Source of the DNA: Candidatus Methanomethylophilus alvi Mx1201
Lineage (GTDB): Archaea; Thermoplasmatota; Thermoplasmata; Methanomassiliicoccales; Methanomethylophilaceae
Assembly (NCBI RefSeq): GCF_000300255.2
Contig: NC_020913.1
Coordinates: 1,548,692-1,612,691 of the forward strand
Direction: 5' to 3'
DNA: 64,000 nt
In this document: in pieces, positions 36,533-45,719 of the stretch
How positions within the stretch are numbered: the stretch's first letter is position 1
How the letters are laid out: each line of letters begins with the position of its first letter
The notes under the pieces: model-generated
Databases searched by the model: none
Told to the model about the DNA's origin: nothing
Seen by the model: the letters and a program-made list of their open reading frames with translations, nothing else
Program-made: the position numbers and the translations under genes

Positions 36533-37936
36533 ATGTCCGGGAAGTACAACGAGAAGTATGTTGAAGAATACAATGCGGCCATTGCGGCATACAACCGCGG
36601 AGACTACGAGAAGGCGGCAGAATTCATGCCCAAGGCGGCGAAAGAAGGCGACGAATACGCCCAGATGGTCCTTGGGAAGATGTACTATCTCGGGAAGGGC
36701 GTGGAACGCTCCGCGAAGAAGGCCGTCAAATGGTGGAGGAAGGCGGCGGACGCCGGCAACGAAAGTGCCGCCGAGCTTCTGAAGTGGGCCGAAAGGTACG
36801 GCTGTCCGAAGAATGTGGAATTCCTCCTTACGGACTGTTTCGTAAGCGGGGACTTCGAGTATGTCGTTACCGGAATGGACAGGAGGGTGGCCGTCTCGGA
36901 ATACAAGGGGGTTTCCGTCAAACCGGTCTTGAAGTACAAGGTGGAGTACGGAGGGGAGACGTATTACCTCACCGGCATAGGGGGTTATGCGTTCGACGGT
37001 TCCCAAATCGAGAGCGTAACGATACCCGAGGGGGTGACGACACTTGGAGAGGCCTGTTTCGAAGACCAGCGGGAGCTGACGAAGGTCGTCCTGCCTTCGT
37101 CTGTGACCGAGATCGGGACCGCCGCGTTCGAGGGCTGCGAATCCCTTTCCAAGATAGATCTCGGCGGAACGGAGACCATAGGGGATTATGCGTTCGAGGG
37201 CTGCATGTGCCTGAAGGAGCTGATACTTCCAGAAAGTGTCAGGAGCATCGGAAAGGGAGCTTTCCAGAACTGCTCCTCCCTGAAGAAGGTGACGATCCCC
37301 TGCGGCGTGGAACGTCTGTCCAAGGACGTCTTCAGAGACTGCCACTCCTTGAAGACCGTTAATGTGCCAGACTCCCTCAGGCATATATGTTTCGGAGCCT
37401 TCGAGAACTGCGCCATCACGACCATGGAGCTGCCTGCGGGCGTAGAAAAGTTCACCGGAGGGTCGTTCCTCGGATGCGTATCCCTGAAGACGTTGACAGT
37501 GGCGGAAGGCAACATCAGATACCGCTCGGAAAAGGGGATGGTCTACGACGATATCGACAGGAAACTCGTACTGTGTCCTGCAGGCAAAGGTGCGAACCGT
37601 GTGGAAGTGGCCCCCGGGACCGTATCCATAGGTAAATGCGCATTCACCAAATGCACAGGCCTGAAAGAGGTCGTCCTCCCCGAGAGTCTCAAGAAGATCG
37701 GGGCATCCGCATTCGTATACTGCGAAGACCTCGAAAATATAACCTTCTCCGAAGGACTCGAGGAGATCTGCTACGGTGCGTTCGCATACTGCGGATCCCT
37801 GAGGAAGATCGATGTGCCAGACTCTCTGAGGAAGATGGGGGATTATTCCCTGTACGAAACCTCCGTGACCGACATCCGTCTGCCCAAAGGAACCGACAGG
37901 TCCCTGGTCTTCGGAGTCGACGAGGATCAGCGGTGA
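36533..37936 (+). CDS. Sel1 repeats fused to BspA-like leucine-rich repeats
   Basis: A 467-residue protein in two parts. Residues 1-90 hold Sel1-type repeats (QMVLGKMYYLGKGVERSAKK, then WWRKAADAGNESAAELL). From about 140 onward it is an LRR_5/BspA-type beta-helix with repeats of the pattern I-x-x-x-A-F-x-x-C-x-x-L-x-x-I-x-[IL]-P (for example IGDYAFEGCMCLKELILPES, IGKGAFQNCSSLKKVTIPCG). These LRRs are common in gut microbes and often bind proteins or surfaces; no signal peptide is seen, so this one is probably cytosolic. Its end overlaps the thyX stop by ten bases (37927-37936). Ends in TGA. Confidence 0.85.
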   Translation: MSGKYNEKYVEEYNAAIAAYNRGDYEKAAEFMPKAAKEGDEYAQMVLGKMYYLGKGVERSAKKAVKWWRKAADAGNESAAELLKWAERYGCPKNVEFLLTDCFVSGDFEYVVTGMDRRVAVSEYKGVSVKPVLKYKVEYGGETYYLTGIGGYAFDGSQIESVTIPEGVTTLGEACFEDQRELTKVVLPSSVTEIGTAAFEGCESLSKIDLGGTETIGDYAFEGCMCLKELILPESVRSIGKGAFQNCSSLKKVTIPCGVERLSKDVFRDCHSLKTVNVPDSLRHICFGAFENCAITTMELPAGVEKFTGGSFLGCVSLKTLTVAEGNIRYRSEKGMVYDDIDRKLVLCPAGKGANRVEVAPGTVSIGKCAFTKCTGLKEVVLPESLKKIGASAFVYCEDLENITFSEGLEEICYGAFAYCGSLRKIDVPDSLRKMGDYSLYETSVTDIRLPKGTDRSLVFGVDEDQR

Positions 37937-38598
37937 TCCTTCATATCCGTACGGGGATGCCCGCAGGTCTTCTTTCCTTCGGGACAGGGGCCCCTTATGC
38001 ATGCGGGTCCGGCATCGGAGAATATGACGGGCGAGACCTCCTTGCAGAGCCTCAGCATCTCGTCCGCCATCTCCCTGATCTCCCACTGGGCTCTGTTGCA
38101 ACACCTCATGGAGAAGAAATGAAGGAGTTCGCGGGCGTTCATCGTTATCGTTATGTTGGTGGTGCAACCGTTGGGGAGGACATATCTGGCATCCTCCGCC
38201 GGGATCCCCATGCCGATCAACTTGGAATAGGAGTCCCAGATCCCATCCATGGTCTCCTCGTAGACCTTCATGGCCTCGGGGTCCCTCTTCACCGTCTCCG
38301 GCACCACGTATGTCGGCTCGGACAGCCTGACATACCTCTGGGACTGTTGCGAGAACGAGGCGATCCTATGCCTCACCAATTGATGGGTGAGCGCACGGGA
38401 GACCCCTTCCACGGAGAAGGTGAAAACGGCATGCTCGATTACGGAATGGTGCCCCATACCTATTACATGACGGAGCATCTTGGCCGGATCCACGGTCTCC
38501 AAGAGGTCTGCGGCGGAGTCCTCCGAGTAGCACGAGTGTGCTGCGGCCGCACATATCCTATCCGCATCCGGCGTATGTGCCAGCAATCTGACTATCAT
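37927..38598 (-). CDS. thyX: FAD-dependent thymidylate synthase ThyX
   Basis: The 223-residue protein has the ThyX signature RHRIASFSQQSQRY (RHRxxSxxxxSxRY) and the preceding VSRALTHQLV. It methylates dUMP using methylene-tetrahydrofolate or a tetrahydropterin donor and FAD. A Cys-rich tail (GPACIRGPCPEGKKTCGHP) is typical of archaeal relatives. The start is the ATG at 38598, which overlaps the TraB gene stop (ATGA); an upstream in-frame ATG lies inside that gene. Ends in TGA, convergent with the LRR gene. Confidence 0.95.
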   Translation of the reverse strand: MIVRLLAHTPDADRICAAAAHSCYSEDSAADLLETVDPAKMLRHVIGMGHHSVIEHAVFTFSVEGVSRALTHQLVRHRIASFSQQSQRYVRLSEPTYVVPETVKRDPEAMKVYEETMDGIWDSYSKLIGMGIPAEDARYVLPNGCTTNITITMNARELLHFFSMRCCNRAQWEIREMADEMLRLCKEVSPVIFSDAGPACIRGPCPEGKKTCGHPRTDMKDHR

Positions 38599-39347
38599 TC
38601 TTCGACACCTTCCCAATACTGGGTCTTCAGCTGCTTGACGCGTTCGGGATCCATGAGTTCCACGAGTCTGACGACCCTTCTGCCTTCCTCCGGCAGAAGT
38701 TTCAAAAGACCGTCCACATGACCGTCCCCCACCACCACGACCACCCTGTCATGCGTGGCACAGACCTCCTTTATCTTGGAGGCCATGAATTCGTTCCTTT
38801 CGTCGATGAGGACCCTCACCATGGTCGGATACCTCTTCCTCATCTCCTCGATATAGGCGGCCTGGTCCTTGGAATAGTCCTTCTGGGTCCTGTCCACCTT
38901 CCTCTTCCCGAAGATGCTGTCCGATATCCCGGACAGCCTGTAGCGCATCCTCTCCCCGCGGCCCATCTGGGTCCACATGCGGTCCATGGTGGCGGATGCG
39001 TCCTTGTCTATGCAGAATATCTCCGCATCGCACGACTTGCCGGCACCGATGGCGGCCACCATGTCTGCTCCTGCGGTGCTCTTGTTCTGTGCGGACATCT
39101 TCTCCTGGTATTTCGCCGACTGCTGGTAGGCGGCGTTGGTCTGCTTGAGCCTCTCCTCCTTGGAAGCGTCCGGATCGATCCCTCTGGCCTCCAGGTCCTT
39201 CCTGAGGGCCTCCTTGTCACCGGTGAGGGCATGGTACCTCATATCGTCCAGTTCCACACAAACGGCCTGAGGCCAGCACTGTCTGACGATGAACGAGATG
39301 GGGTCCGAGATGTTGAAGACGTGTCCTGTCCCGATTATCGTAAGCAT
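38595..39347 (-). CDS. TraB family protein
   Basis: A 250-residue TraB/PrgY-like protein beginning MLTIIGTGHVFNISDPI (the GTxHV motif), with AVCVELDDMRYHALTG and a C-terminal VVVVGDGHVDGLLKLL block. These proteins are thought to be metalloprotease-like or signal-inhibitory; the archaeal role is unknown. A TATA box TTTATATCA near 39373-39384 sits about 30 bases before the ATG (leaderless), so the much longer open frame upstream is not used. It is translationally coupled to thyX (ATGA). Ends in TGA. Confidence 0.82.
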   Translation of the reverse strand: MLTIIGTGHVFNISDPISFIVRQCWPQAVCVELDDMRYHALTGDKEALRKDLEARGIDPDASKEERLKQTNAAYQQSAKYQEKMSAQNKSTAGADMVAAIGAGKSCDAEIFCIDKDASATMDRMWTQMGRGERMRYRLSGISDSIFGKRKVDRTQKDYSKDQAAYIEEMRKRYPTMVRVLIDERNEFMASKIKEVCATHDRVVVVVGDGHVDGLLKLLPEEGRRVVRLVELMDPERVKQLKTQYWEGVEE

Positions 39348-39643
39348 ATGGTCGGGGAGAATACGGTCGATTGATATAAAGGTCGGCAGAAACGACTGCG
39401 GCTGTAAAACGTTCGTATGATGGCGTCGACGACGATGTCTATCGGCCATCCGGCAAGAAGACCTGTGATGTCTCCGACGAAGCGGTTTGGGATCCTCCCC
39501 TTCACGCGGATGGACGTACATGGGAGACCCGTACGGCACATCCCGGAGGGGGACGGCAGACGTGGGATGTCCGCCGCACTGCCGCATAAATAACCCCCCC
39601 CTCTCGTCGGATGCACCGTTCCGGAGAAAAGGAGACGGATACG

Positions 39644-40084
39644 TCACTCCTCTGCCGTCATCGGGCACCCTTGGATCCATTCCCCGGAGTATATGACGGA
39701 TCCGTCGGCCGCATAGTGGACGCCCATGCCTTCCATCTTGCCGTTGACGAAGTCCCCTTCGTAAGATTCGCCGTTGGCCCATGTCAGCCTTCCCTTCCCG
39801 TGGAATATGCCGTTGACGAAGTCCCCTTCGTACACGTCCCCGGCCGGCCATTTCAATTTTCCGTGTCCGGAACGCGTATCATCGAGGAAATCCCCTTCGT
39901 ACACCTTCCCGTCGGGCCATCTGAACGTCCCCCTCCCGGTACGGACACCGTTCAGGAAGTATCCCACATACGACTCGCCCGTATTCCAGATGAACATTCC
40001 CAACCCGTTCTCCGTCACACCGTCCTCCAGGACTGTACCTACATAGTACCCGTTCTCGTAGTCGATCCTGACATCCTCGTCCAT
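39644..40084 (-). CDS. MORN-repeat protein
   Basis: A 146-residue protein made of about five MORN repeats of the form Y-x-G-x-F-x-x-G-x-x-x-G-x-G (for example YVGYFLNGVRTGRGTFRWPDG, YEGDFLDDTRSGHGKLKWPAG). MORN repeats form a beta-hairpin ribbon that binds lipids or proteins. No catalytic domain. The ATG at 40084 (MDEDVRIDYENG) is chosen over an upstream GTG. 39348-39643 between it and the TraB gene holds only the TraB promoter and no supported gene. Ends in TGA. Confidence 0.8.
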   Translation of the reverse strand: MDEDVRIDYENGYYVGTVLEDGVTENGLGMFIWNTGESYVGYFLNGVRTGRGTFRWPDGKVYEGDFLDDTRSGHGKLKWPAGDVYEGDFVNGIFHGKGRLTWANGESYEGDFVNGKMEGMGVHYAADGSVIYSGEWIQGCPMTAEE

Positions 40085-40164
40085 GTCCGGGCGAAGCACC
40101 GGGAAGGATAAAACCGTTGATGTCCGAAAAACGCTAATCTACTAGCCCGCCATACCCCGGAACC

Positions 40165-40851
40165 ATGCGCAGAAAGTACGACCTCGTCTGCTTCGACATG
40201 GACGGAGTCCTCACCAAACTGAGAAGTTCCTGGGCCTGGGTCCACCAGAGCCTCGGAGTGGAGAACGAGGCCGCCTATCAGGCCTTCATCAATCAGGAGA
40301 TCGACGAGAAGGAGTTCATGCGCAGGGACATAGCCAAATGGAAGTCCGCCAAACCCGACATCTGCGAGCGCGACCTGATACATTTCTTCCAGAACATGCC
40401 CGTCATAGACGGCATACAGGAGACGGTGGCGGCCCTTCAGGAATGCGGTATGAAGTGCGTCATAATAAGCGGCGGGATCGACCTCGCCGCGAAGATGCTG
40501 AAGAACGAATACGGATTCGATGACTGCGTGGCCGACAAAGTCCTCACCAACCCGGACGGGACCCTGTCGGGAGAGGGGGAGGTAGTGGTCGATCTGAAGG
40601 ACAAAGGAGTGTTCGTGAGGAAATTCATCGAAGAATACGGGACTTCTCAGGAAAGGACCGTATCGCTCGGCAACTCGTTCACCGACATCCCCATGTTCAA
40701 GAACTCGGCCATGTCCATAGCGTTCAATCCCACAGACCCCTATACGTCGGATGCGGCCACCTATACTGTGAGGAGCGAGAACATATCCGACATCCTCGAC
40801 TGCATCCTGCCGGACGACCCGGAGAAGACCCCGGGCCGCCGAACGGGATAA
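40165..40851 (+). CDS. HAD family phosphatase, phosphoserine-phosphatase-like
   Basis: A 228-residue HAD-IB type hydrolase: motif I CFDMDGVLTKL (catalytic Asp pair), motif II CVIISGGIDLA, Lys region in KDKGVFVRKFI, and motif III LGNSFTDIPMF. The helical cap suggests a SerB-like phosphatase; phosphoserine is the best guess but other small phosphates are possible. It converges with the zinc-protein gene, whose stop follows directly. Ends in TAA. Confidence 0.8.
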   Translation: MRRKYDLVCFDMDGVLTKLRSSWAWVHQSLGVENEAAYQAFINQEIDEKEFMRRDIAKWKSAKPDICERDLIHFFQNMPVIDGIQETVAALQECGMKCVIISGGIDLAAKMLKNEYGFDDCVADKVLTNPDGTLSGEGEVVVDLKDKGVFVRKFIEEYGTSQERTVSLGNSFTDIPMFKNSAMSIAFNPTDPYTSDAATYTVRSENISDILDCILPDDPEKTPGRRTG

Positions 40852-41532
40852 TCATTCGTCGAGGTCCATCGTACCGTCGTCGTAGAGCGACTCGTCGAAC
40901 GGCTCGTCCTCGTCCACGAGGATCTCCTCCGGACGCTGGCCATTGAGTTTTTTGCCGTAGATGCGGACGATGTCCCTGGCCTCGGCGGTACCCCTCCTCA
41001 TGAGCTTCGTCTTGGTCTTGATGGCGTGTATGACCGCATCCCAGGTGTCGAAGTTCATGATCATGCCGATGGTGAACTCGTCATCCGGCTCGGCCTCCAA
41101 GTACATTGGATAGGTGCGCTTGTAGTCGTTGATGGATGCCTTGACATGAAGGATATCGAAACTCTTGACCCACAGGGCCTTCACTTCGGGGGCGGGACAG
41201 GATTTCCTCCTCTTGCCCTCGGCGTTGTCGATATAGGTGATCTGTACATGGCGGCCGTCGTCTAGGTCGAATTCGTCGCCTACCTGAACGATCTCGTCCT
41301 CCATGAGGACGGTGCGGGTGACCTCGGTGACATCCTGGTCGCTGAACATGACCTTGACCTCGATCTTCCTAGGAAGCCGGATGGTCCCGGTGAACACGCG
41401 CCCGCATTCGCCGCACTGGAACGTACCGCTCACACTGGACCTGCCCATTTTGGCCTTCAGTATCTTATGTTCGGTAACATCAGCGCAGTCGGGGCACTGA
41501 TAGAGGATCGTATCCGGGAGATCATCTGCCAT
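40852..41532 (-). CDS. HVO_0476-type zinc finger protein
   Basis: A 226-residue archaeal protein with an N-terminal zinc ribbon (CPDC and CGEC, in YQCPDCADVTEHKIL and TFQCGECGRVF) and a beta-rich remainder including RLPRKIEVKVMFSDQD and VKSFDILHVKASINDYKRT. It matches the family named after Haloferax HVO_0476; zinc-ribbon and OB-like features suggest RNA or protein binding. The tail is very acidic. The ATG at 41532 follows three in-frame codons that form an upstream start option. Ends in TGA. Confidence 0.82.
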   Translation of the reverse strand: MADDLPDTILYQCPDCADVTEHKILKAKMGRSSVSGTFQCGECGRVFTGTIRLPRKIEVKVMFSDQDVTEVTRTVLMEDEIVQVGDEFDLDDGRHVQITYIDNAEGKRRKSCPAPEVKALWVKSFDILHVKASINDYKRTYPMYLEAEPDDEFTIGMIMNFDTWDAVIHAIKTKTKLMRRGTAEARDIVRIYGKKLNGQRPEEILVDEDEPFDESLYDDGTMDLDE

Positions 41533-41563
41533 TTCCTTCACCTATGTCCACATGTAGTCCGTC

Positions 41564-42166
41564 TTACTTATAAAGCCTCTTGAGAGCGGAGATACCGAAC
41601 GGCTTCCCGTGGCCGGGCACCACGACGTCCGCATACTGCACTATCCTCTTCATGGAGGCCATGGCCTCATCGGGATCGCAGTTCAAGGCGGGGACCGCCT
41701 TCTTCTCCAGATTCTCCTGCAGAGGGACCGCGTCTCCGACCAAGGCATAGCGCCTGTCGGCGTCCACGAAAAGAGATCCCGAGTCCTCGGTATGCCCCGG
41801 AGTGCGCACGAAGCGGACCCCTTTCGCAATCTCCTTCTCGGTATCCAAGAGGGTCACCCCGTCCATCGGGTCCCCTCCGGAGAACTTCAGGACCTCGGCG
41901 TTACGGAACAGTCCCAGATTCCCGATGTGGTCGGGATGCCCGTGGGTGAGGACGACCGTATCGACATCCTCGGGGAATATCCTGCCTATCTGCTTGAAGG
42001 ACGACCTTATCCCGGCCCCCATATATCCCTGACTGGTATCTACGACGATGTTGTGGCCGTCGTCGGTCCTTACCAATGAGGAGGTGGACCATGTACCGGA
42101 GGGGACCACGGAACCGTCCGCACCCCTCTCGAGATGTCCGATGACGAGGATGTCGATGGATGTCAT
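41564..42166 (-). CDS. MBL-fold metallohydrolase
   Basis: A 200-residue metallo-beta-lactamase fold protein with the metal motif VVLTHGHPDHIGN (THxHxDH type), a later RTPGHTEDSGSLFVDADRRY and VVPGHGKPF. These bind two zinc or iron ions and hydrolyse thioesters, phosphodiesters or lactones; the substrate is unclear. Its gene follows a short AT-rich divergent promoter shared with the HemK2-like gene. Ends in TAA. Confidence 0.88.
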   Translation of the reverse strand: MTSIDILVIGHLERGADGSVVPSGTWSTSSLVRTDDGHNIVVDTSQGYMGAGIRSSFKQIGRIFPEDVDTVVLTHGHPDHIGNLGLFRNAEVLKFSGGDPMDGVTLLDTEKEIAKGVRFVRTPGHTEDSGSLFVDADRRYALVGDAVPLQENLEKKAVPALNCDPDEAMASMKRIVQYADVVVPGHGKPFGISALKRLYK

Positions 42167-42211
42167 GGCATGGACAATAAAATATCACCATGAATATGTT
42201 GCCATGATACA

Positions 42212-42796
42212 ATGGAGTACAAGGACGGCCTCGACATGGCGGAGGATCCGGGGGTATATCCCCCATCGGAGGACAGCATCTTCCTGACGGAGTCCCTGGA
42301 CATACGCATCGGAGAAAAGGTCTTGGAGATCGGGACCGGATCCGGCATAGTATCCATCCAATGCGCACTGAACGGGGCGGATGTCGTCTGCGGGGACATA
42401 AATCCGAGGGCGGTCGCCCTCGCCAGGAGGAATGCCGCGGCCAACGGGGTCGATATCGACGTCAGGGAGACCGACGTATACTCCAACATAGAGGGGAGGT
42501 TCGACACCATCGTCTTCAACCTCCCGTATCTCCCGGTGGAGGACGAGGGAGAACTTGCGAAGGCATGGTCCGGAGGTCCGGACGGTCTCGGTCCCCTGCC
42601 CCGGCTTCTGGAGGGGGCGCCCGAGCACCTCCTGCCGGACGGAAGGGTCGTGGTGGTGGTATCGTCCCTCATGGACAGGGCCGGTCTCGACAAGACCTTG
42701 GAGGGGTACGAAGTGAAAGTCCTTGGGGAGCTCCCCCTGTTCTTCGAAAGACTGCAGGTACTGGAGATAAAACCCCTGCTGGCACATCGGAAGTAA
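42212..42796 (+). CDS. HemK2/Mtq2-type release-factor methyltransferase
   Basis: A 194-residue class I methyltransferase: motif I VLEIGTGSGIVSIQCAL, acidic GDINPRAVALARRN, and the NPPY-type catalytic motif FNLPYLPVEDEG (NLPY), typical of enzymes that methylate the Gln of release factor GGQ motifs. In archaea the target is probably aRF1. The motif NLPY instead of NPPY is a known variant in this subfamily, to my memory. TATA AAAATATCACC lies about 28 bases before the ATG. Ends in TAA. Confidence 0.85.
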   Translation: MEYKDGLDMAEDPGVYPPSEDSIFLTESLDIRIGEKVLEIGTGSGIVSIQCALNGADVVCGDINPRAVALARRNAAANGVDIDVRETDVYSNIEGRFDTIVFNLPYLPVEDEGELAKAWSGGPDGLGPLPRLLEGAPEHLLPDGRVVVVVSSLMDRAGLDKTLEGYEVKVLGELPLFFERLQVLEIKPLLAHRK

Positions 42797-42843
42797 ATCC
42801 ACCATGCCGCCACCGTATATACTGCATCCGCATACAAAGCGAC

Positions 42844-43713
42844 ATGGCCGATGCGTGGATTCTCTTCGCCTTCCTTTCTGCGATATTCGCCGCATTGACA
42901 TCCATCTTCGCCAAGATCGGTATCAAGGACGTCGACTCCAATCTGGCCACCGCCCTGCGTACGGTCGTGGTCCTGATAATGGCATGGGCCATGGTCGGGA
43001 TCGTCGGATCGTACGGCGATATGGGGGACATCACCCCGAGGACCTTTTTGTTCCTCATACTGTCCGGATTGGCGACCGGAGCGTCCTGGCTATGCTATTT
43101 CAAAGCTGTAAAGATAGGGAACGTCAACAAAGTCGCACCGATCGATAAGAGCAGTACCGTGCTGACCATGATACTCGCCTTCATCTTCCTGGGGGAATCG
43201 TTCACCGCATTGTCCGGGATCGGGATGGTCGTCATGTTCGCCGGCACCATGCTCATGATAGAGAGGAAGGACGTGGATGAGACCAAAAAGACCCGCGACT
43301 CGTGGCTGATCTACGCCATCCTCTCGGCAGTGTTCGCCGCGCTGACATCCATCCTCGGAAAGGTCGGCATATAGGGTGTCGAATCCAACCTGGGGACCGC
43401 CATACGTACGGCCGTTGTCCTCATCATGGCCTGGGCGATAGTATTCATGCAGAAGACCCAACACGACATAGGGTCCATCGGAAGGAGGGACGGAGGATTC
43501 CTCGTCCTCTCCGGACTGGCCACGGGAGCGTCGTGGCTGTGCTTCTACAAGGCCCTGCAGGACGGACCGGCATCCCTGGTCGTACCCATAGATAAACTCA
43601 GCATCCTGTTCACGGTCGTATTCGCAGTGGTCTTCCTCCACGAGAAGATGTCCAAGAAGTCCTGGATAGGTCTGGCCATGCTCGTATGCGGAACGCTTAT
43701 GCTGCTGCTCTGA
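42844..43713 (+). CDS. EamA/DMT transporter made of two like halves, in-frame TAG
   Basis: Reading through one TAG (43372-43374, codon 177) gives a 289-residue membrane protein with two EamA domains in the same frame. The halves are strikingly alike: FLSAIFAALTSIFAKIGIK and ILSAVFAALTSILGKVGI-TAG, then SNLATALRT and SNLGTAIRT, ILSGLATGASWLCYF and VLSGLATGASWLCFY. The TAG aligns with AAG (Lys). Each half has about five helices; relatives export small metabolites. Without readthrough the first product would end 115 residues early. TATA CCGTATATACT sits about 29 bases before the ATG. Ends in TGA. Confidence 0.75.
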
Positions 43714-43821
43714 ATGTAAAAACGGAACGGACATCGAAAGGACGAGGATACGGTCCCTTCCATGTCTGCGGACGGCGGATGATATCGTAAAGACCCAGAT
43801 CTGAAAAGAGAGCGGGTCGGA

Positions 43822-43837
43822 CCGCCCCGAAGGGCGG
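43822..43837. terminator. Hairpin between EamA gene and gatE
   Basis: Stem CCGCCC / GGGCGG with loop CGAA, in the spacer of the convergent genes. Confidence 0.5.
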
Positions 43838-43847
43838 CCCTCCGGCC

Positions 43848-45719
43848 TCATCCAAGAAGTTTCTTTATGGCGGCGGTGAGCAGGTCGGAAGCCTGCTTCC
43901 CGTCGATCTTTCCCCTGAGGGCACCCATGACAGGACCCATGAGGGGTCCGACCGCGGCCATCCCTTTGGATCTTACGAAATCGGCACGCTCCCCGACGAT
44001 CTTCTCTATGATCGCGGCGGCCTCCCCGGCATCCACTGCGGAAAGACCCAGCTTCTTGATGGCCGCATCCATGGCCGAGCCGGATGCCATCTCCTTCAGA
44101 AGTGCCGGGATCGCCTCCTTGGCGAACTTCCCCTCCTTCAGACCGGCGAACACCTGGTAGAGCTCATCGTAGGTGAAAAGGTCGGTGTCGACCCCGTCGT
44201 GCTCCAGCTCCTGGAATGTGTTCTGGAACGTCGTGGCCGCTACTGCGGACAGGCCGAACTCGTCGGAGATCTGGCAGAAGACGTCGTCCCTGCCCTGTCT
44301 GACGATCTGGTCGGCCTGCTGGGCGTTCAACCCGTAGTCCTTCATGAGTCTGGCCTTGATCTGCTCGGGGAACTCGGGCAGGTTGGCCCTTATCCTCTCC
44401 AGCCTCTCCTTGGTGATGGGCGTGGGCGGGACGTCGGTCTCCGGATACATCCTGGCCGCACCGGGGAGGGGTCTCGAGTACTTGGTGGTCCCGTCGGGCA
44501 GGGGGTCCCTGGTCTCTTCGGGGACGCCTTCGAGGGCGGTGTTGGCCCTTCCGACCGCAAGAGTGAGGGCGTCGGCGGCCTTCTTCTCGGAGGCGGCGCA
44601 GATGACGAACGCATCGTTCTCACCGTTCATACCGAGGAAATCCCTGAGGGCGTCGACATACTTCTGCTCGATACCGTAGTTGGGAAGTTCGTCGGAATGG
44701 AAGATCCCCTTGACCCCGACGGTCCTGGCATATTGGGCCATCTCGGAACCGAGACGGAGGGTCTTGTTGTCCCCGTTCATGACCCCGGCGAAACCGGGAA
44801 GCCTGACGGCGAGCACCTTGCCCTTGGACTTGATGGCGGAGGAGATGATCTTGGATTCGCAGTCCCTGAATACCTCGGTGGCATCCACCAGTTCTATCGG
44901 GACTGGCTTCACGCCCCTGCCTTTCAGAATGTCCCTGACCCTGAGCAGCATCTTCTGCCTCTTCACCTCGTTGGAGACGAAGTCGGGAAGCATCCTGAGC
45001 TCCTGGACACCTTTGATCTCGATACGGGCCCCGTCGGGAATGGATATGTTAAGGTCCTCCCTGATGGTGCCGAGCCCTCTCTTGACCCTCTTTGTGGCCC
45101 TCAGGAGGGTACCGATCCTCGAGGCGACCTCCATGACCTCCTCGGGAGTCCTCATATCGGGAGCGGTGGCGACCTCGATCAGGGGGATACCCAGACGGTC
45201 CGTCCTCCATGTGACCTCGGTATCGCTCGTCTCGATCTTCCTGCAGGCGTCCTCCTCCAGACAGACCGAGAGGATGCCGATCTTCCTGCCTATGGCCTCC
45301 ACGGACCCGTCGACGGCCACGAGGGACGTCCTCTGGAAACCGGACGTGTTGGATCCGTCCACGACGATCTTCCTCATGAACTGGACCTCGTCGATGACGC
45401 TGGCCCCCAGAAGCTCGCTGAAGATCAGGGTGGTCTCCATCGCATCGGGGTTGACCTCATGGGGAGGTTCCTCGTCGAGTTCCACGAGACAGGTCTCGCA
45501 GGGACAGCTCTGATACCTGTACCCGTATCCTCTCCTGAACTGTGCCAGCGCGGCACGGTCGACCTCCCCCATCTCGGAGGTGGTGGGCCTGAGCCTCCTG
45601 TATATGCCGCCGGTACCGTCCTCCGACAGCTCGCTGCGGCAATCGCAGAACAGCTTGTGGGTATCAAGCTGCTGGTGGATCTCGATGCCGCACATCATCT
45701 CGTATTTCTCATCGGTCAT
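43848..45719 (-). CDS. gatE: GatE, archaeal Glu-tRNA(Gln) amidotransferase subunit E
   Basis: The 623-residue protein has the GatB/GatE cradle domain (MCGIEIHQQLDTHKLFCDC, then GEVDRAALAQFRRG), zinc cysteines around CPCETC, the AspRS-like insertion region and a C-terminal GatB/YqeY helical domain (ending IDGKQASDLLTAAIKKLLG). With GatD it converts Glu-tRNA(Gln) to Gln-tRNA(Gln). Its ATG at 45719 overlaps the gatD stop (ATGA). A longer open frame upstream is inside gatD and is not used. Ends in TGA. Confidence 0.95.
   Translation of the reverse strand: MTDEKYEMMCGIEIHQQLDTHKLFCDCRSELSEDGTGGIYRRLRPTTSEMGEVDRAALAQFRRGYGYRYQSCPCETCLVELDEEPPHEVNPDAMETTLIFSELLGASVIDEVQFMRKIVVDGSNTSGFQRTSLVAVDGSVEAIGRKIGILSVCLEEDACRKIETSDTEVTWRTDRLGIPLIEVATAPDMRTPEEVMEVASRIGTLLRATKRVKRGLGTIREDLNISIPDGARIEIKGVQELRMLPDFVSNEVKRQKMLLRVRDILKGRGVKPVPIELVDATEVFRDCESKIISSAIKSKGKVLAVRLPGFAGVMNGDNKTLRLGSEMAQYARTVGVKGIFHSDELPNYGIEQKYVDALRDFLGMNGENDAFVICAASEKKAADALTLAVGRANTALEGVPEETRDPLPDGTTKYSRPLPGAARMYPETDVPPTPITKERLERIRANLPEFPEQIKARLMKDYGLNAQQADQIVRQGRDDVFCQISDEFGLSAVAATTFQNTFQELEHDGVDTDLFTYDELYQVFAGLKEGKFAKEAIPALLKEMASGSAMDAAIKKLGLSAVDAGEAAAIIEKIVGERADFVRSKGMAAVGPLMGPVMGALRGKIDGKQASDLLTAAIKKLLG

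Noticed and set aside
37927..37936. Ten-base overlap of thyX and the LRR gene as a sign of frame error
   Set aside because: Both ends are normal TGA stops and both proteins have complete C-termini; short convergent overlaps are common.
39335..39616. 93-codon minus-strand frame upstream of the TraB gene
   Set aside because: It runs through the TATA box and start of the TraB gene and has no recognised family, although part of it looks protein-like.
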